Of a DNA stretch of 32,194 nt, positions 8,122 through 16,199 are shown one piece after another. The position numbers and the translations under genes were made by a program. Below the pieces are notes generated by a model. The model did no database searches. It saw only the letters and a list, made by a program, of their open reading frames with translations, and was not told the origin of the DNA. Within the stretch, counting starts at the first letter, position 1. Each line of letters begins with the position of its first letter. The stretch comes from Gammaproteobacteria bacterium (GTDB lineage Bacteria; Pseudomonadota; Gammaproteobacteria; Thiohalobacterales; Thiohalobacteraceae), in assembly GCA_016218375.1 (NCBI GenBank), contig JACREG010000007.1, forward strand, positions 1 to 32,194, written 5' to 3'.

Positions 8122-8835
8122 ATGGCGAAATCAGTAAAAGTCAGTCGAGACCCGAAGCTAAAGGATGGATCTCCGCTCCGCCGATATGTTGACTTCGCCA
8201 AGTACGTGGACATCCTGCGAACAGGCTCTCTGTATTTCCGACGCGCTGACCGATTCACAGATCGCTTTGAAGGCGCCCTCACTCCTTCAATTCGACGAGC
8301 AATCGACGAAGCCCACCGCACCCGCCCCGACGCCGAAGATGCGAACACGTTCTATGACAAGGGTCGCAAGGGAACCTACGTGAGCTGCTGGACCTTTGGT
8401 GCAAAGGACAATATGGCCCTGTGGCAACTGTTTGGCGGTACTACGGCAAGCGTCGCCATCCACACAAATGTCGAGCGCCTAACGAAGTTATGCCTGTCCT
8501 GGCAAGAGAACGTCTTGATCACTCAAGTTCAATACATCGACCACTTCGAGAACCCAGACATGGTCGTCGGTCGATATTCAGACTTGCTCAAGTTCAAACA
8601 CTTGGCCTATGACTTTGAGCGCGAAGTTAGAATCATGATCCCCAAAACTGCGACTTGGAAGGAAAACCCAGAGGACATGCTCAAGCCGATTGGCGCGTTG
8701 CACGACCTCGTCACGAGCGTGACCGTGGCACCGGATGCTAAGCAGTGGTTCATCGACCTAGTGAAAGATGTGAGTGATCGATACGGCCTCAAGGTTCCAA
8801 TACGTCAGTCCCAGCTCGCTTCGCTGCCAGCGTGA
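8122..8835 (+). CDS. DUF2971 family protein
   Basis: 237-residue protein with the DUF2971 pattern: LRRYVDFAKYVDILRTGSLY and FRRADRFTDRFEG near the N-terminus, then VSCWTFGAKDNMALWQLFGG and a TTASVAI strand. The family is of unknown function and is common in accessory regions of bacterial genomes, including defence-rich and integron-borne contexts. By eye the base composition is less GC-rich than that of kup or hrpA, with codons such as AAA, AGA and TTG used more freely. This suggests recent transfer. It follows repeat copy B and ends 31 bases from the convergent hrpA stop. The ATG at 8122 is preceded by no obvious Shine-Dalgarno. Confidence 0.82.
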   Translation: MAKSVKVSRDPKLKDGSPLRRYVDFAKYVDILRTGSLYFRRADRFTDRFEGALTPSIRRAIDEAHRTRPDAEDANTFYDKGRKGTYVSCWTFGAKDNMALWQLFGGTTASVAIHTNVERLTKLCLSWQENVLITQVQYIDHFENPDMVVGRYSDLLKFKHLAYDFEREVRIMIPKTATWKENPEDMLKPIGALHDLVTSVTVAPDAKQWFIDLVKDVSDRYGLKVPIRQSQLASLPA

Positions 8836-8866
8836 ACCGAACCTCACAATCAACCAGGGCGCCACG

Positions 8867-11800
8867 TTACGACCCTCTTCCCACCTCCTCCAACCGCTTC
8901 CCCGACACCTTCTCCGCCGTACCCAGCTCCTGAGCAAAAAGCGAGACGCGGAATTCTTCGATCAGCCAGCGGTAGTGTTGTAACTCATCCGGGATCGCGC
9001 CTCGTTTGCGGGCGGCGTCCAGGCGTTGTTTACATTTCTGCCAGTGCGGTTCGACCTGCAAGGTGAGCGGTCTGTCTTTGGCCGGATTCTGTTGCAGGCG
9101 GTCGAGGCGTTTGTTGATGGCTTTGAGATAGCGACCGAGGTGTTTGAGTTGTGCGGCGTGGGTGTCGAGGACGAAGCCGCCGTAGATCAGGTGGTCGAGT
9201 TGGTCGCGGATGTCGTTGATGGCAGCGAGCCAGGCGGGGGTAATCGCGCCTTTGATGCGTTTCTGGATGGCGTGGTATTCGGCGAGTGCGTCGGCGACGG
9301 CTTTGCAGATGTGGTTGCCTACGTCGATCAGGTTTTGTTCGGCACGCGCGGCGGCGGTGTCGAAGGCGGCGCGGTCGCGCGGCACGGTCGCGTCGGGATA
9401 CAGCGCGGCTTCGGTGATACGTTGGACGAGATCGGCCTTGAGCTGTTCGCATTGGCCGGCGGCGGCGTAGTTCAGACACATCTGTTGAATGCCGGGCAGG
9501 TTCTTTTCCAGGTAGCGCAGCGATTTCGTTGCGCGCAGTTGGAACAGCACGAGGACGCCGGCACGGTGCGCGACGTGCGCCTTGTCAGCCGAGTCCAACA
9601 GACGCAGGTTGATCTGGGCTTTGTCGGCGACCAGCGCGGGATAACCGCGCAAGGTCAGGCCCTGCTGTTCGATCTCGACGAACTCCGGCAGATCACCGCA
9701 ATCCCAATCGGTGAGCTTGTCGCGCTCGTACTGCGCGGTCGGCAGGCGCTCGAAGGTTGCGACGGCTTGTGCGCCGACTTGCTGTTTCAAGGCGTTCAGA
9801 TCACGGCCACGCGCGATCAGTTTGCCGTTCGCGTCGATGAGGTGGAAGTTCATGGACAGGTGCGGCGGCAGTTGTTCCAACTGCCAGGCATCGGCCGGCA
9901 CTTCGACCGCGGTCATGCGCCTGAGTTGCGCGCTGAACTGGTCGAGCAGACTCGCCTTCCCCGGCACCAACGCCTGCCGCGCCGCACGCGCGAAATCCGG
10001 CGCAGGCACGAAATGTCTCCGCAACGCTTTCGGCAATGACTTGATGAGCGCGACGAGTTTGTCTTCCAGCAAGCCCGGCACCAGCCAGTCGAAATGCCGC
10101 TGATCGAGCTGATTGAGCGCGGCGACCGGCACTTTCACGGTCACGCCGTCGTCGACGTGGCCAGGTTCGAAGTGATAGTCGAGTGCAAGGCGCAGGCCGT
10201 TGACCTCGATCTGCGGCGGGAAGTCTTCGGCGGTGACGCCTGAAGCCTCATGCTGCATCAGATAGTCGCGCGTTAACTTCAGCGCGTCGCGTTCGGCCTC
10301 CGTCGCCTGTTTGTACCAGCGCTCGAACTGCGGGCCGTTGCTTACATGGCTGGGCAGTCGCTCGTCGAAGAAGCGGTACAACAATTCCTCGTCGACCAGC
10401 ACGTCGCGGCGGCGCGATTTAGCTTCCAGTTCCAGCACGGCTTCGATCAGCGTGTGGTTGTGTTCCAGGAACGCCGCCTTGCTGATGAGTTCGCCCGGCA
10501 CCAGGGCTTGGCGGATGAACACTTCACGCGCCTCGATAGGATTGACGCGGCCGTAGTCGATCTTTCGGCTGGGCGTGAGCACCAGGCCGTAGAGCGTGGT
10601 GCGTTCGCTGGCGACCACATGACCGCGCTTCTTCTCCCAATGCGGGTCGGTGTAGCTGCGCTTGATGAGATGGTCGGCCAAACGCTCCACCCATTCGGGC
10701 TCGATGCGCGCGACGGTGCGTGCGTAGCGACGCGCGGTCTCGACCAGTTCGGCGGCGACGATCCATTTGGGTTGTTTCTTGAACAGCGCCGAGCCGGGGA
10801 AGACGTTGAGCGTGAGGCCGCGCGCGCCGGTGTATTCGTTCGCGTCGCTCTTGAAGGCGATGTTGCCGAGCAGGCCGGCGAGCAAGGCGCGGTGGATCGG
10901 TTCGTAGCCGCCTTCGACTTCGTTCAAACGCATGCCCATTTCCACGGCCAGTCCGTGCAACTGCGCGTGGATGTCGTGCCATTCGCGCATGCGCACGTAG
11001 GAGATGAAATGGGTCTGGCACAGCTTGCGCAGTTTGGCCTGCGACAGATGCCGCGCCTGTTCATGGTAGAAATCCCAGAGCTTCACGAAGCCGAGGAAAT
11101 CCGACTGCTCGTCGGCGAACTGTTTGTGTTTCTCGTCGGCGGCCTGCTGCTTGTCCATTGGCCGCTCGCGCGGATCGGGCACGCTCAACGCGGACGCAAT
11201 CACCAGCACCTCGCGCAGACAGTGTTCGTCGCGGCCGGCCAGGACCATGCGGCCGATGCGCACATCCACCGGCAGACGCGCGAGCTGACGGCCGAGTTCC
11301 GTGAGTCGATCACCCTCGTCCACCGCGCCGAGTTCGTGCAGCAGTTTGAAGCCGTCGCGGATGTAGCGCGCATCCGGCGGCTCGACGAAAGGGAAGTCCT
11401 CAATGTCGCCGAGCTTGAGCGCGAGCATTTGCAGGATCACCGAGGCAAGGTTGGTGCGCAGGATTTCCGGCTCGGTGAAGGCGGGCCGCGTGTTGAAGTC
11501 GTCTTCGCTGTAGAGGCGGATGCAGATGCCGGGACCGAGACGCCCGCAGCGCCCGGCACGCTGATTGGCCGAGGCCTGACTGACCGGTTCGATGGGCAGG
11601 CGTTGCACCTTGGTGCGGTAACTGTAGCGGCTGATGCGCGCGAGTCCGGTGTCGATCACATAGCGGATGCCGGGCACGGTCAGCGAGGTCTCGGCGACGT
11701 TGGTGGCGAGCACGATGCGTCGACCGGAATGCGGCTTGAACACCTCGGCCTGCTGCGCGGCGGACAGGCGGCCGAACAGCGGTAGGATTTCGGTCTGCGG

Positions 11801-12745
11801 CGGATGGTGTTTGCGCAGCAGTTCGGTGGCCTCGCGGATTTCGCGTTCGCCGGGCAGAAACACCAGCATGTCGCCGGGGCCGTCGTGCGCGAGCTCGTCG
11901 ACGGCGGCGAGCAGCGCTTGGCCGCGATCGCGATCCTGTTCGTCTTCGTCCTCGGTCAACAGCGGCCGGTAGCGGATGTCCACCGGATAGGTACGGCCGG
12001 AGACTTCGATGATCGGCGCGTTGCCGAAGTGTTTGGAAAAGCGCTGCGGATCGATGGTCGCCGAGGTGATGATGAGTTTCAGATCGGGCCGGCGCGGCAG
12101 CAGGCGCGCGAGATAGCCGAGCAGGAAATCCACGTTCAGCGAACGTTCGTGCGCCTCGTCGATGATGAGCGTGTCGTAAGCGAGCAGATCGGCATCGCCC
12201 TGCGTCTCGGCGAGCAGGATACCGTCGGTCATGACCTTGATGTGCGTATCCGGTCCGACGTGATCGGAGAAACGCACCTTAAAGCCGACCGCTTGGCCAA
12301 TCGCGGAGTGCAACTCTTCGGCGATGCGCACGGCGAGACTGCGCGCGGCAATGCGCCGTGGCTGGGTATGGCCGATGAGCCCGGCGACGCCGCGGCCGAG
12401 TTCCAGGCAGATCTTCGGTAACTGTGTGGTCTTACCCGAACCGGTCTCGCCGCAGACGATCACGACCTGATGCTTCTCGATGGCCGTCTTGATGTCTTCG
12501 CGGCGCGCGACCACCGGGAGATCGAGCAGGTATTCGGGTTTGGGCAGACGCTCGGCGCGCTGCGCGCAGCGGGCGCGGGACTTCTCGATATCGGCGATAA
12601 GCGCCGGCAGACCGCGATCAATGGGCTGGCCCGCGCGTGCGCGGCGTTGCAACCCGGCCAGCCGCGCGCGCAACGCCGGCTGATCGACGAGCATCACGGT
12701 AGCGAGGGCAGCGGTTAATGCTTCAAGGGGCGGCGTTTGCGACAT
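8867..12745 (-). CDS. hrpA: ATP-dependent RNA helicase HrpA (DEAH box)
   Basis: 1292-residue DEAH-box RNA helicase; E. coli HrpA is about 1300. Walker A GETGSGKT is at residues 99-106, DEAH at 196-199 and motif III SATID shortly after. The motif VI region reads ASANQRAGRCGRLGPG. The helicase-associated and OB-fold regions follow, then the long C-terminal extension typical of bacterial HrpA. HrpA unwinds RNA and is linked to fimbrial mRNA processing and ribosome rescue in other bacteria. The ATG at 12745 gives a family-like N-terminus. It lies 49 bases downstream of the thioredoxin-like gene on the same strand. Several long ORFs on the opposite strand here are shadows. Confidence 0.96.
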   Translation of the reverse strand: MSQTPPLEALTAALATVMLVDQPALRARLAGLQRRARAGQPIDRGLPALIADIEKSRARCAQRAERLPKPEYLLDLPVVARREDIKTAIEKHQVVIVCGETGSGKTTQLPKICLELGRGVAGLIGHTQPRRIAARSLAVRIAEELHSAIGQAVGFKVRFSDHVGPDTHIKVMTDGILLAETQGDADLLAYDTLIIDEAHERSLNVDFLLGYLARLLPRRPDLKLIITSATIDPQRFSKHFGNAPIIEVSGRTYPVDIRYRPLLTEDEDEQDRDRGQALLAAVDELAHDGPGDMLVFLPGEREIREATELLRKHHPPQTEILPLFGRLSAAQQAEVFKPHSGRRIVLATNVAETSLTVPGIRYVIDTGLARISRYSYRTKVQRLPIEPVSQASANQRAGRCGRLGPGICIRLYSEDDFNTRPAFTEPEILRTNLASVILQMLALKLGDIEDFPFVEPPDARYIRDGFKLLHELGAVDEGDRLTELGRQLARLPVDVRIGRMVLAGRDEHCLREVLVIASALSVPDPRERPMDKQQAADEKHKQFADEQSDFLGFVKLWDFYHEQARHLSQAKLRKLCQTHFISYVRMREWHDIHAQLHGLAVEMGMRLNEVEGGYEPIHRALLAGLLGNIAFKSDANEYTGARGLTLNVFPGSALFKKQPKWIVAAELVETARRYARTVARIEPEWVERLADHLIKRSYTDPHWEKKRGHVVASERTTLYGLVLTPSRKIDYGRVNPIEAREVFIRQALVPGELISKAAFLEHNHTLIEAVLELEAKSRRRDVLVDEELLYRFFDERLPSHVSNGPQFERWYKQATEAERDALKLTRDYLMQHEASGVTAEDFPPQIEVNGLRLALDYHFEPGHVDDGVTVKVPVAALNQLDQRHFDWLVPGLLEDKLVALIKSLPKALRRHFVPAPDFARAARQALVPGKASLLDQFSAQLRRMTAVEVPADAWQLEQLPPHLSMNFHLIDANGKLIARGRDLNALKQQVGAQAVATFERLPTAQYERDKLTDWDCGDLPEFVEIEQQGLTLRGYPALVADKAQINLRLLDSADKAHVAHRAGVLVLFQLRATKSLRYLEKNLPGIQQMCLNYAAAGQCEQLKADLVQRITEAALYPDATVPRDRAAFDTAAARAEQNLIDVGNHICKAVADALAEYHAIQKRIKGAITPAWLAAINDIRDQLDHLIYGGFVLDTHAAQLKHLGRYLKAINKRLDRLQQNPAKDRPLTLQVEPHWQKCKQRLDAARKRGAIPDELQHYRWLIEEFRVSLFAQELGTAEKVSGKRLEEVGRGS

Positions 12746-12794
12746 CCGCGCATTCTAGCATCGGCCCTCGTTGGGCTGAGGAAAGGAACCGCCA

Positions 12795-13853
12795 TCAGTG
12801 AACCGCATCCCCCTGCGTCTCCCGCCAACGCTGGAAGGTGGGGAACTCTTTGTAGGCGCCGCTGGCGATGTAGTCGAGCACGTTGCGCAGACGGTAGAAC
12901 TGCACCACCGAGTCCACGCGCAGGATTTCGCGGCCGTTGAGGTCGAAGAACAGCAGCGTGGGCGCGTAGAACAGACCCAGTTGCTCGGCCCAGGCGCCCT
13001 CGGTGGTGCGGCGGCCGTCGGGGGTGATGACGGGGGTCTTGCCCCACAGATTGAGCTGCACGCTTTCGAATTGGCCGAGTCGGGCGAGGATTTCCGGTTC
13101 GGTGAGCGGGCCGGTGTGCAGGATGTCGCAGGCATGGCAATCGGGCTGTTCGAAGAACACGACCAGCGGTCGCTCGCCGGCATGGTGGGTGCGCGCCAGC
13201 GCATAGGGCGGCGGCAAAAAGAAGTTCTCGGGATTCATGTCTTCGTTGTCGAAGACCATGGCACCGACGGCGCGTTCGAGATAACTGCGGAAATTTTCCT
13301 GGCGGTAATGCGCGTCGGCGACATATTCCAGCGCGGCGCGGAACTGATACGGCGGATAATAGCCCGCCAACCGGAACACCTCCTTGCCGGTGCTGTCGTA
13401 GAACAACAGCGTCGGGGTGAAATCGACACCGTGACGCAAAGCGAAGGAACGCTCGCTGCCTTCGGCGCCATCGACATCGGTGACGCCGCGACCGCCGTGA
13501 ATGTCGATACCGATCACGTCGAAATGGCGTTGGGTATATTCGAGGATATCGTGCTTGCCGAAATTCGTTTCCAGCAGCGTCTTGCAGTAGGGGCAATATT
13601 TCTGGCCGACGTAGACCATCAAGCCGCGTTTGCCGTCGGCGACCGCTTCGCGGATATCGTCGCCGAGATCGAGAAAGCTGAGTTTGAACCAGTCCGGATA
13701 GCCGAGCGGCTCGTCCAAGGGCTGATCGTCGAATTCCAGGATGTCGTCCGCGGGCGGCGCGGTGGTGGCAAGCACCACGCCACAGCCGCACACTAGCGCG
13801 GCGAGCAATGCCCACCGGCCCAGCCATCCGCAACGCTTGAACTGACCCGCCAT
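12795..13853 (-). CDS. Exported protein with two thioredoxin folds (CPYC and CHAC)
   Basis: 352 residues. The N-terminal segment (residues 1-30) is a signal peptide or signal anchor and carries two cysteines near its end, so a lipoprotein is possible. The first thioredoxin domain has the active site C87-P-Y-C90 with cis-Pro147 (DFTPTLLF). The second has C239-H-A-C242 with the matching YAPTLLFF. Thioredoxin-fold proteins of this kind act in the periplasm on disulfides, for example reducing apocytochromes or sulfur carriers. SoxW-like proteins of sulfur oxidisers are a possible comparison. The ORF track starts at 14108. The ATG at 13853 is chosen because the signal peptide follows directly. The DsrE-like gene is divergent, 160 bases away. 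Confidence 0.85.
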   Translation of the reverse strand: MAGQFKRCGWLGRWALLAALVCGCGVVLATTAPPADDILEFDDQPLDEPLGYPDWFKLSFLDLGDDIREAVADGKRGLMVYVGQKYCPYCKTLLETNFGKHDILEYTQRHFDVIGIDIHGGRGVTDVDGAEGSERSFALRHGVDFTPTLLFYDSTGKEVFRLAGYYPPYQFRAALEYVADAHYRQENFRSYLERAVGAMVFDNEDMNPENFFLPPPYALARTHHAGERPLVVFFEQPDCHACDILHTGPLTEPEILARLGQFESVQLNLWGKTPVITPDGRRTTEGAWAEQLGLFYAPTLLFFDLNGREILRVDSVVQFYRLRNVLDYIASGAYKEFPTFQRWRETQGDAVH

Positions 13854-14013
13854 GCTCGACCCTACCCGCCTGGATTGCGTGGGGTGGACAAAGTAACAGA
13901 TGCGCCCAGGGTCGGGAATCGCCCGTGCGAAACCGGTTCCGCGGCGGCGCATGCTGGCGCTATCATCGCGGCTCAGGCTGGGTATACCCGGGCCTTGGCC
14001 AGGAGAAGTGACG

Positions 14014-14481
14014 ATGAACGCTCTCGATTCCCGCGCGCGGCGGTGGTTTCTGGCCGCGCTGTTCGCCCTCGGTTGCACCACCGCGACGGCGGAACCCATC
14101 GACCGCAAACTGCTGGGCGAACCGGCGCATAAAGTCGTCTATCAACTCAACAAGGCCGACGCGGACTACATCAACGGCATTCTGTTCTCCGCCGGCGAGA
14201 TGCTGCGTCGCTATGGCGACGACATTCAGATCGTCATTACCGTGATCGGCCCGGGTATCCATCTGCTCGCCAAACAGCCGCAACGCCCCATCCCCGCCGA
14301 GGCCCGCGCGCGCGCCGCGAGTCTGGCCGCGTACGGTGTGGAGTTTCATGCCTGCGGCAACACGCTGAAGTCGCTGCACTGGTCGGCAACGGATGTGCTC
14401 GACTACGCCACGGTCGTCGACGTCGGCGCCGACGATCTGATGCGTTTGCAGGAACAGGGGTACGCCTACATCAGTTGGTAA
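14014..14481 (+). CDS. DsrE-family protein with export signal
   Basis: 155-residue DsrE/F-like protein. The N-terminus SRARRWFLAALF resembles a twin-arginine signal (RRxFL), followed by a hydrophobic core and a likely cut after ATA. The mature part has the family pattern KVVYQLNKADADYINGIL, a central strand IQIVITVIGPGIHLL, and the family cysteine in GVEFHACGNTL. Cytoplasmic DsrE proteins carry sulfur on this Cys. Exported single-domain relatives are common in sulfur-metabolising proteobacteria, but their role is unsettled. AGGAGA at 14001 supports the ATG at 14014. The divergent thioredoxin-fold gene is a plausible redox partner. Confidence 0.85.
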   Translation: MNALDSRARRWFLAALFALGCTTATAEPIDRKLLGEPAHKVVYQLNKADADYINGILFSAGEMLRRYGDDIQIVITVIGPGIHLLAKQPQRPIPAEARARAASLAAYGVEFHACGNTLKSLHWSATDVLDYATVVDVGADDLMRLQEQGYAYISW

Positions 14482-14534
14482 GGCCGCCGCCGGTTCCACA
14501 GGCCTTTTTATCCAGGCATAAATCTTTTGCCTCA

Positions 14535-14564
14535 CATGACCAATGTCATGAACCGGACTATAAT
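14535..14564 (+). promoter_or_regulatory. Cytochrome operon promoter with overlapping palindrome
   Basis: A perfect -10 box TATAAT (14559-14564) lies 17 bases downstream of ATGACC (14536-14541, 4 of 6 matches to TTGACA). The palindrome CATGAC-CAAT-GTCATG (14535-14550) overlaps the -35 box and the upstream half of the spacer. The 4-base centre is the spacing used by FNR-class regulators, but the half-site is not the FNR TTGAT. Binding here would be expected to block polymerase. The regulator is unknown. Confidence 0.6.
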
Positions 14565-14694
14565 CCCGCCGGCCTGCCAAGCGCCCCCCATAAATCCACA
14601 AGAGCGCCGTATCGCAGACTCGCCGGAAGGCCGCTGTTTGCCGTTGTTTCCGGAACGACCGTGAGCGATTAACAACTACCCAAGAGTGAGGATC

Positions 14695-15021
14695 ATGAGG
14701 ACAAGAACCGGTTTGAAGATGGTGGTGTTGTGTCTGGGCACCCTGGTAACCGCGTCGGCCTTCGCCGCCGGCAATGCGGAAGCGGGGCGCAGCAAGGCCT
14801 TCACCTGCATGGGCTGCCATGGTGTGGCCAACTACAACAATGTGTATCCGACCTATCACGTACCCAAGCTGGGCGGGCAACATGCCCAATACCTGGTCTC
14901 CGCGCTACAGAGCTACAAGAACGGTCAGCGCAGCCACGGCACCATGCGCGCGCAAGCGGCCGACCTGAGCGATCAGGATATGGAAGATATCGCCGCCTAC
15001 TTCGAAAGCCGCACGGAATGA
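14695..15021 (+). CDS. Monoheme cytochrome c, class I (c4/c553-like)
   Basis: 108-residue periplasmic electron carrier. A Sec signal peptide ends near ASAFA-AGN. The heme-binding motif C38-M-G-C-H42 follows, and the likely axial Met is in SHGTMRAQ. The pattern PKLGGQHAQYLVSALQSYKNGQR is typical of the c4/c553-like domain. These carriers pass electrons between membrane complexes and terminal oxidases or other acceptors. The ATG at 14695 is preferred over the GTG at 14686 because GAGTGAGGA lies just upstream. A second, similar cytochrome follows after 44 bases. Together they resemble the two halves of a diheme cytochrome c4 encoded as separate genes. Confidence 0.92.
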   Translation: MRTRTGLKMVVLCLGTLVTASAFAAGNAEAGRSKAFTCMGCHGVANYNNVYPTYHVPKLGGQHAQYLVSALQSYKNGQRSHGTMRAQAADLSDQDMEDIAAYFESRTE

Positions 15022-15065
15022 ACCCGGCACAACCACTGAACGACGACAGTCAAAAGGTACGCGCT

Positions 15066-15413
15066 ATGAAAACAACCGCACTTCTCGCTTTGGGCTTGCT
15101 GCTGTCCGGCATCCTGAGTACCGCCTCCGCCGCTGGCGACGCCGCCGCCGGCAAGGAAAAATCCGCTATGTGCCAGTCCTGTCACGGTGCGGATGGCAAC
15201 AGCACCGACCCGAACTTCCCGCGTCTGGCGGGTCAGCATGCCAGCTACATCGAACGCGCCCTGATGGATTACCGCTCCGGCACGCGCAAGAACCCGATCA
15301 TGGCCGGTTTCGCCGGCGGGCTCACGGATGACGAAATCACCAATCTGGCCGCCTATTTCAGCAGCCAGACCGGTGTGGTCACTGCGGTTCAGCCCAACCA
15401 GGTTCAGCCATAA
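15066..15413 (+). CDS. Monoheme cytochrome c, class I (c4/c553-like), second copy
   Basis: 115-residue periplasmic cytochrome, homologous to the gene before it. The signal peptide ends near STASA-AGD. The heme motif is C36-Q-S-C-H40, followed by GADGNSTDPNFPRLAGQHASYI and the likely axial Met in NPIMAGFAGGL. The C-terminal tail (VVTAVQPNQVQP) is short and non-domain. The ATG at 15066 has an AAAGGT-like ribosome site. The ORF track extends it upstream to 14730, in a frame that only shadows the first cytochrome. It probably belongs to the same transcript as the first copy, and a hairpin follows its stop. Confidence 0.92.
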   Translation: MKTTALLALGLLLSGILSTASAAGDAAAGKEKSAMCQSCHGADGNSTDPNFPRLAGQHASYIERALMDYRSGTRKNPIMAGFAGGLTDDEITNLAAYFSSQTGVVTAVQPNQVQP

Positions 15414-15433
15414 ATTTAGGTCAGTCGTCGACA

Positions 15434-15460
15434 GCGCCGGACCTTGTGTCCGGCGCCTTT
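15434..15460 (+). terminator. Terminator-like hairpin after the cytochrome pair
   Basis: GCGCCGGAC (15434-15442) pairs perfectly with GTCCGGCGC (15448-15456) across a 5-base loop and is followed by CTTTCCCC. The 9-bp GC-rich stem is strong. The T-run is short, so termination may be partial. Confidence 0.65.
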
Positions 15461-15504
15461 CCCCGCATTTCCCTGCCCATCCCTCCAGGGCCCGCCGCGA
15501 ACAC

Positions 15505-15567
15505 GACAAGAATCGAATTTTTTGTCGCGATTTTCTTGACAAGCCACGAATCTCTGCAAAACTTGTC
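15505..15567 (+). promoter_or_regulatory. GACAAG repeats upstream of the MerR-type gene
   Basis: GACAAG occurs at 15505-15510 and 15538-15543, and its reverse complement CTTGTC at 15562-15567, all within 95 bases of the GTG start. A perfect -35 box TTGACA (15536-15541) overlaps the second copy, but no good -10 box is seen at 17 or 19 bases. MerR-family regulators often bind their own promoter, so these could be operator half-sites. This is a weak, pattern-only call. Confidence 0.35.
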
Positions 15568-15597
15568 CGGAATTGTTTACGCCCCGGAGGGCATCGC

Positions 15598-16071
15598 GTG
15601 GCTGAGCACGGCTTTTCCAGCCGCCAGGTTTGCCGGATCACCGGCCTGACTGCCCGCCAGTTGCGTTACTGGCAGCAGACCGGGCTGCTCTCCCCGTCGG
15701 AACTCACCGTCGGCGGCCATGCCCGCTACAGCTTCACCGATCTGATCGCGCTGAAAAGCGCCCGCCGTCTGCTGGATGCCGGGGTGTCGCTGCAACGCAT
15801 CCGCAAATGTCTGGCCTCGCTCACGCGCTTTCTCCCCACCAGCCAGACGCCGTTGCGCGAGCTGTCCTTGGTGGTGACCGGCGATGTGATTCTGGTGCTG
15901 CATTCGGCCGGCGCCTTCGACGCCATCAGCGGCCAGGAATGGGTGCTGCCGGTCGCGGACATTCTGCAAGAGATCGAAGCGCTGCGGGATACGGATACGA
16001 CACTGCCGCTGCAATGGGAACTGTTCGAAGAAAATATCGAGGAGGATTTGTCGAGGGACCGCACCGCCTGA
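15598..16071 (+). CDS. MerR-family transcriptional regulator
   Basis: 157-residue regulator. Residues about 7-60 form a winged helix-turn-helix of the MerR type: FSSRQVCRITGLTARQLRYWQQTGLLSPSE, then GGHARYSFTDLIALKSARRLLDAGVSLQRIRKCL. The C-terminal part (VVTGDVILVLHSAGAFDAISGQEW) lacks the long dimerisation helix and metal-binding cysteines of classical MerR/CueR, so the signal is unknown. The GTG at 15598 is chosen because GGAGG lies at 15586-15590 and the domain starts at once. A terminator-like hairpin separates it from the ParA cluster on the same strand, which it may control. That link is inference from position. Confidence 0.85.
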   Translation: MAEHGFSSRQVCRITGLTARQLRYWQQTGLLSPSELTVGGHARYSFTDLIALKSARRLLDAGVSLQRIRKCLASLTRFLPTSQTPLRELSLVVTGDVILVLHSAGAFDAISGQEWVLPVADILQEIEALRDTDTTLPLQWELFEENIEEDLSRDRTA

Positions 16072-16117
16072 ATCAGGGATTGCGGAGAGAAGATAATAGT
16101 CATCAGGCACGAGGTGG

Positions 16118-16150
16118 TGCGGCACCTGCGATCCAGGTGCCGCATCTTTT
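16118..16150 (+). terminator. Strong hairpin plus T-run between merR-type gene and parA
   Basis: TGCGGCACCTG (16118-16128) pairs perfectly over 11 bp with CAGGTGCCGCA (16134-16144) across a 5-base loop, followed by TCTTTT. This is a textbook intrinsic terminator. It lies only 50 bases before the ParA start, so the downstream cluster needs read-through or a promoter in or just before this gap. Confidence 0.75.
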
Positions 16151-16199
16151 GTCGACAGCACTGCGCCGCGACCCGGCGAAAAACGGATGGAGACAAACC

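Noticed and set aside
10346-11785. 479-codon forward ORF inside hrpA
   Set aside because: It is the antisense shadow of a strong coding gene in GC-rich DNA; its product is of low complexity and has no family features. The same holds for 9026-10039 and 11804-12421.
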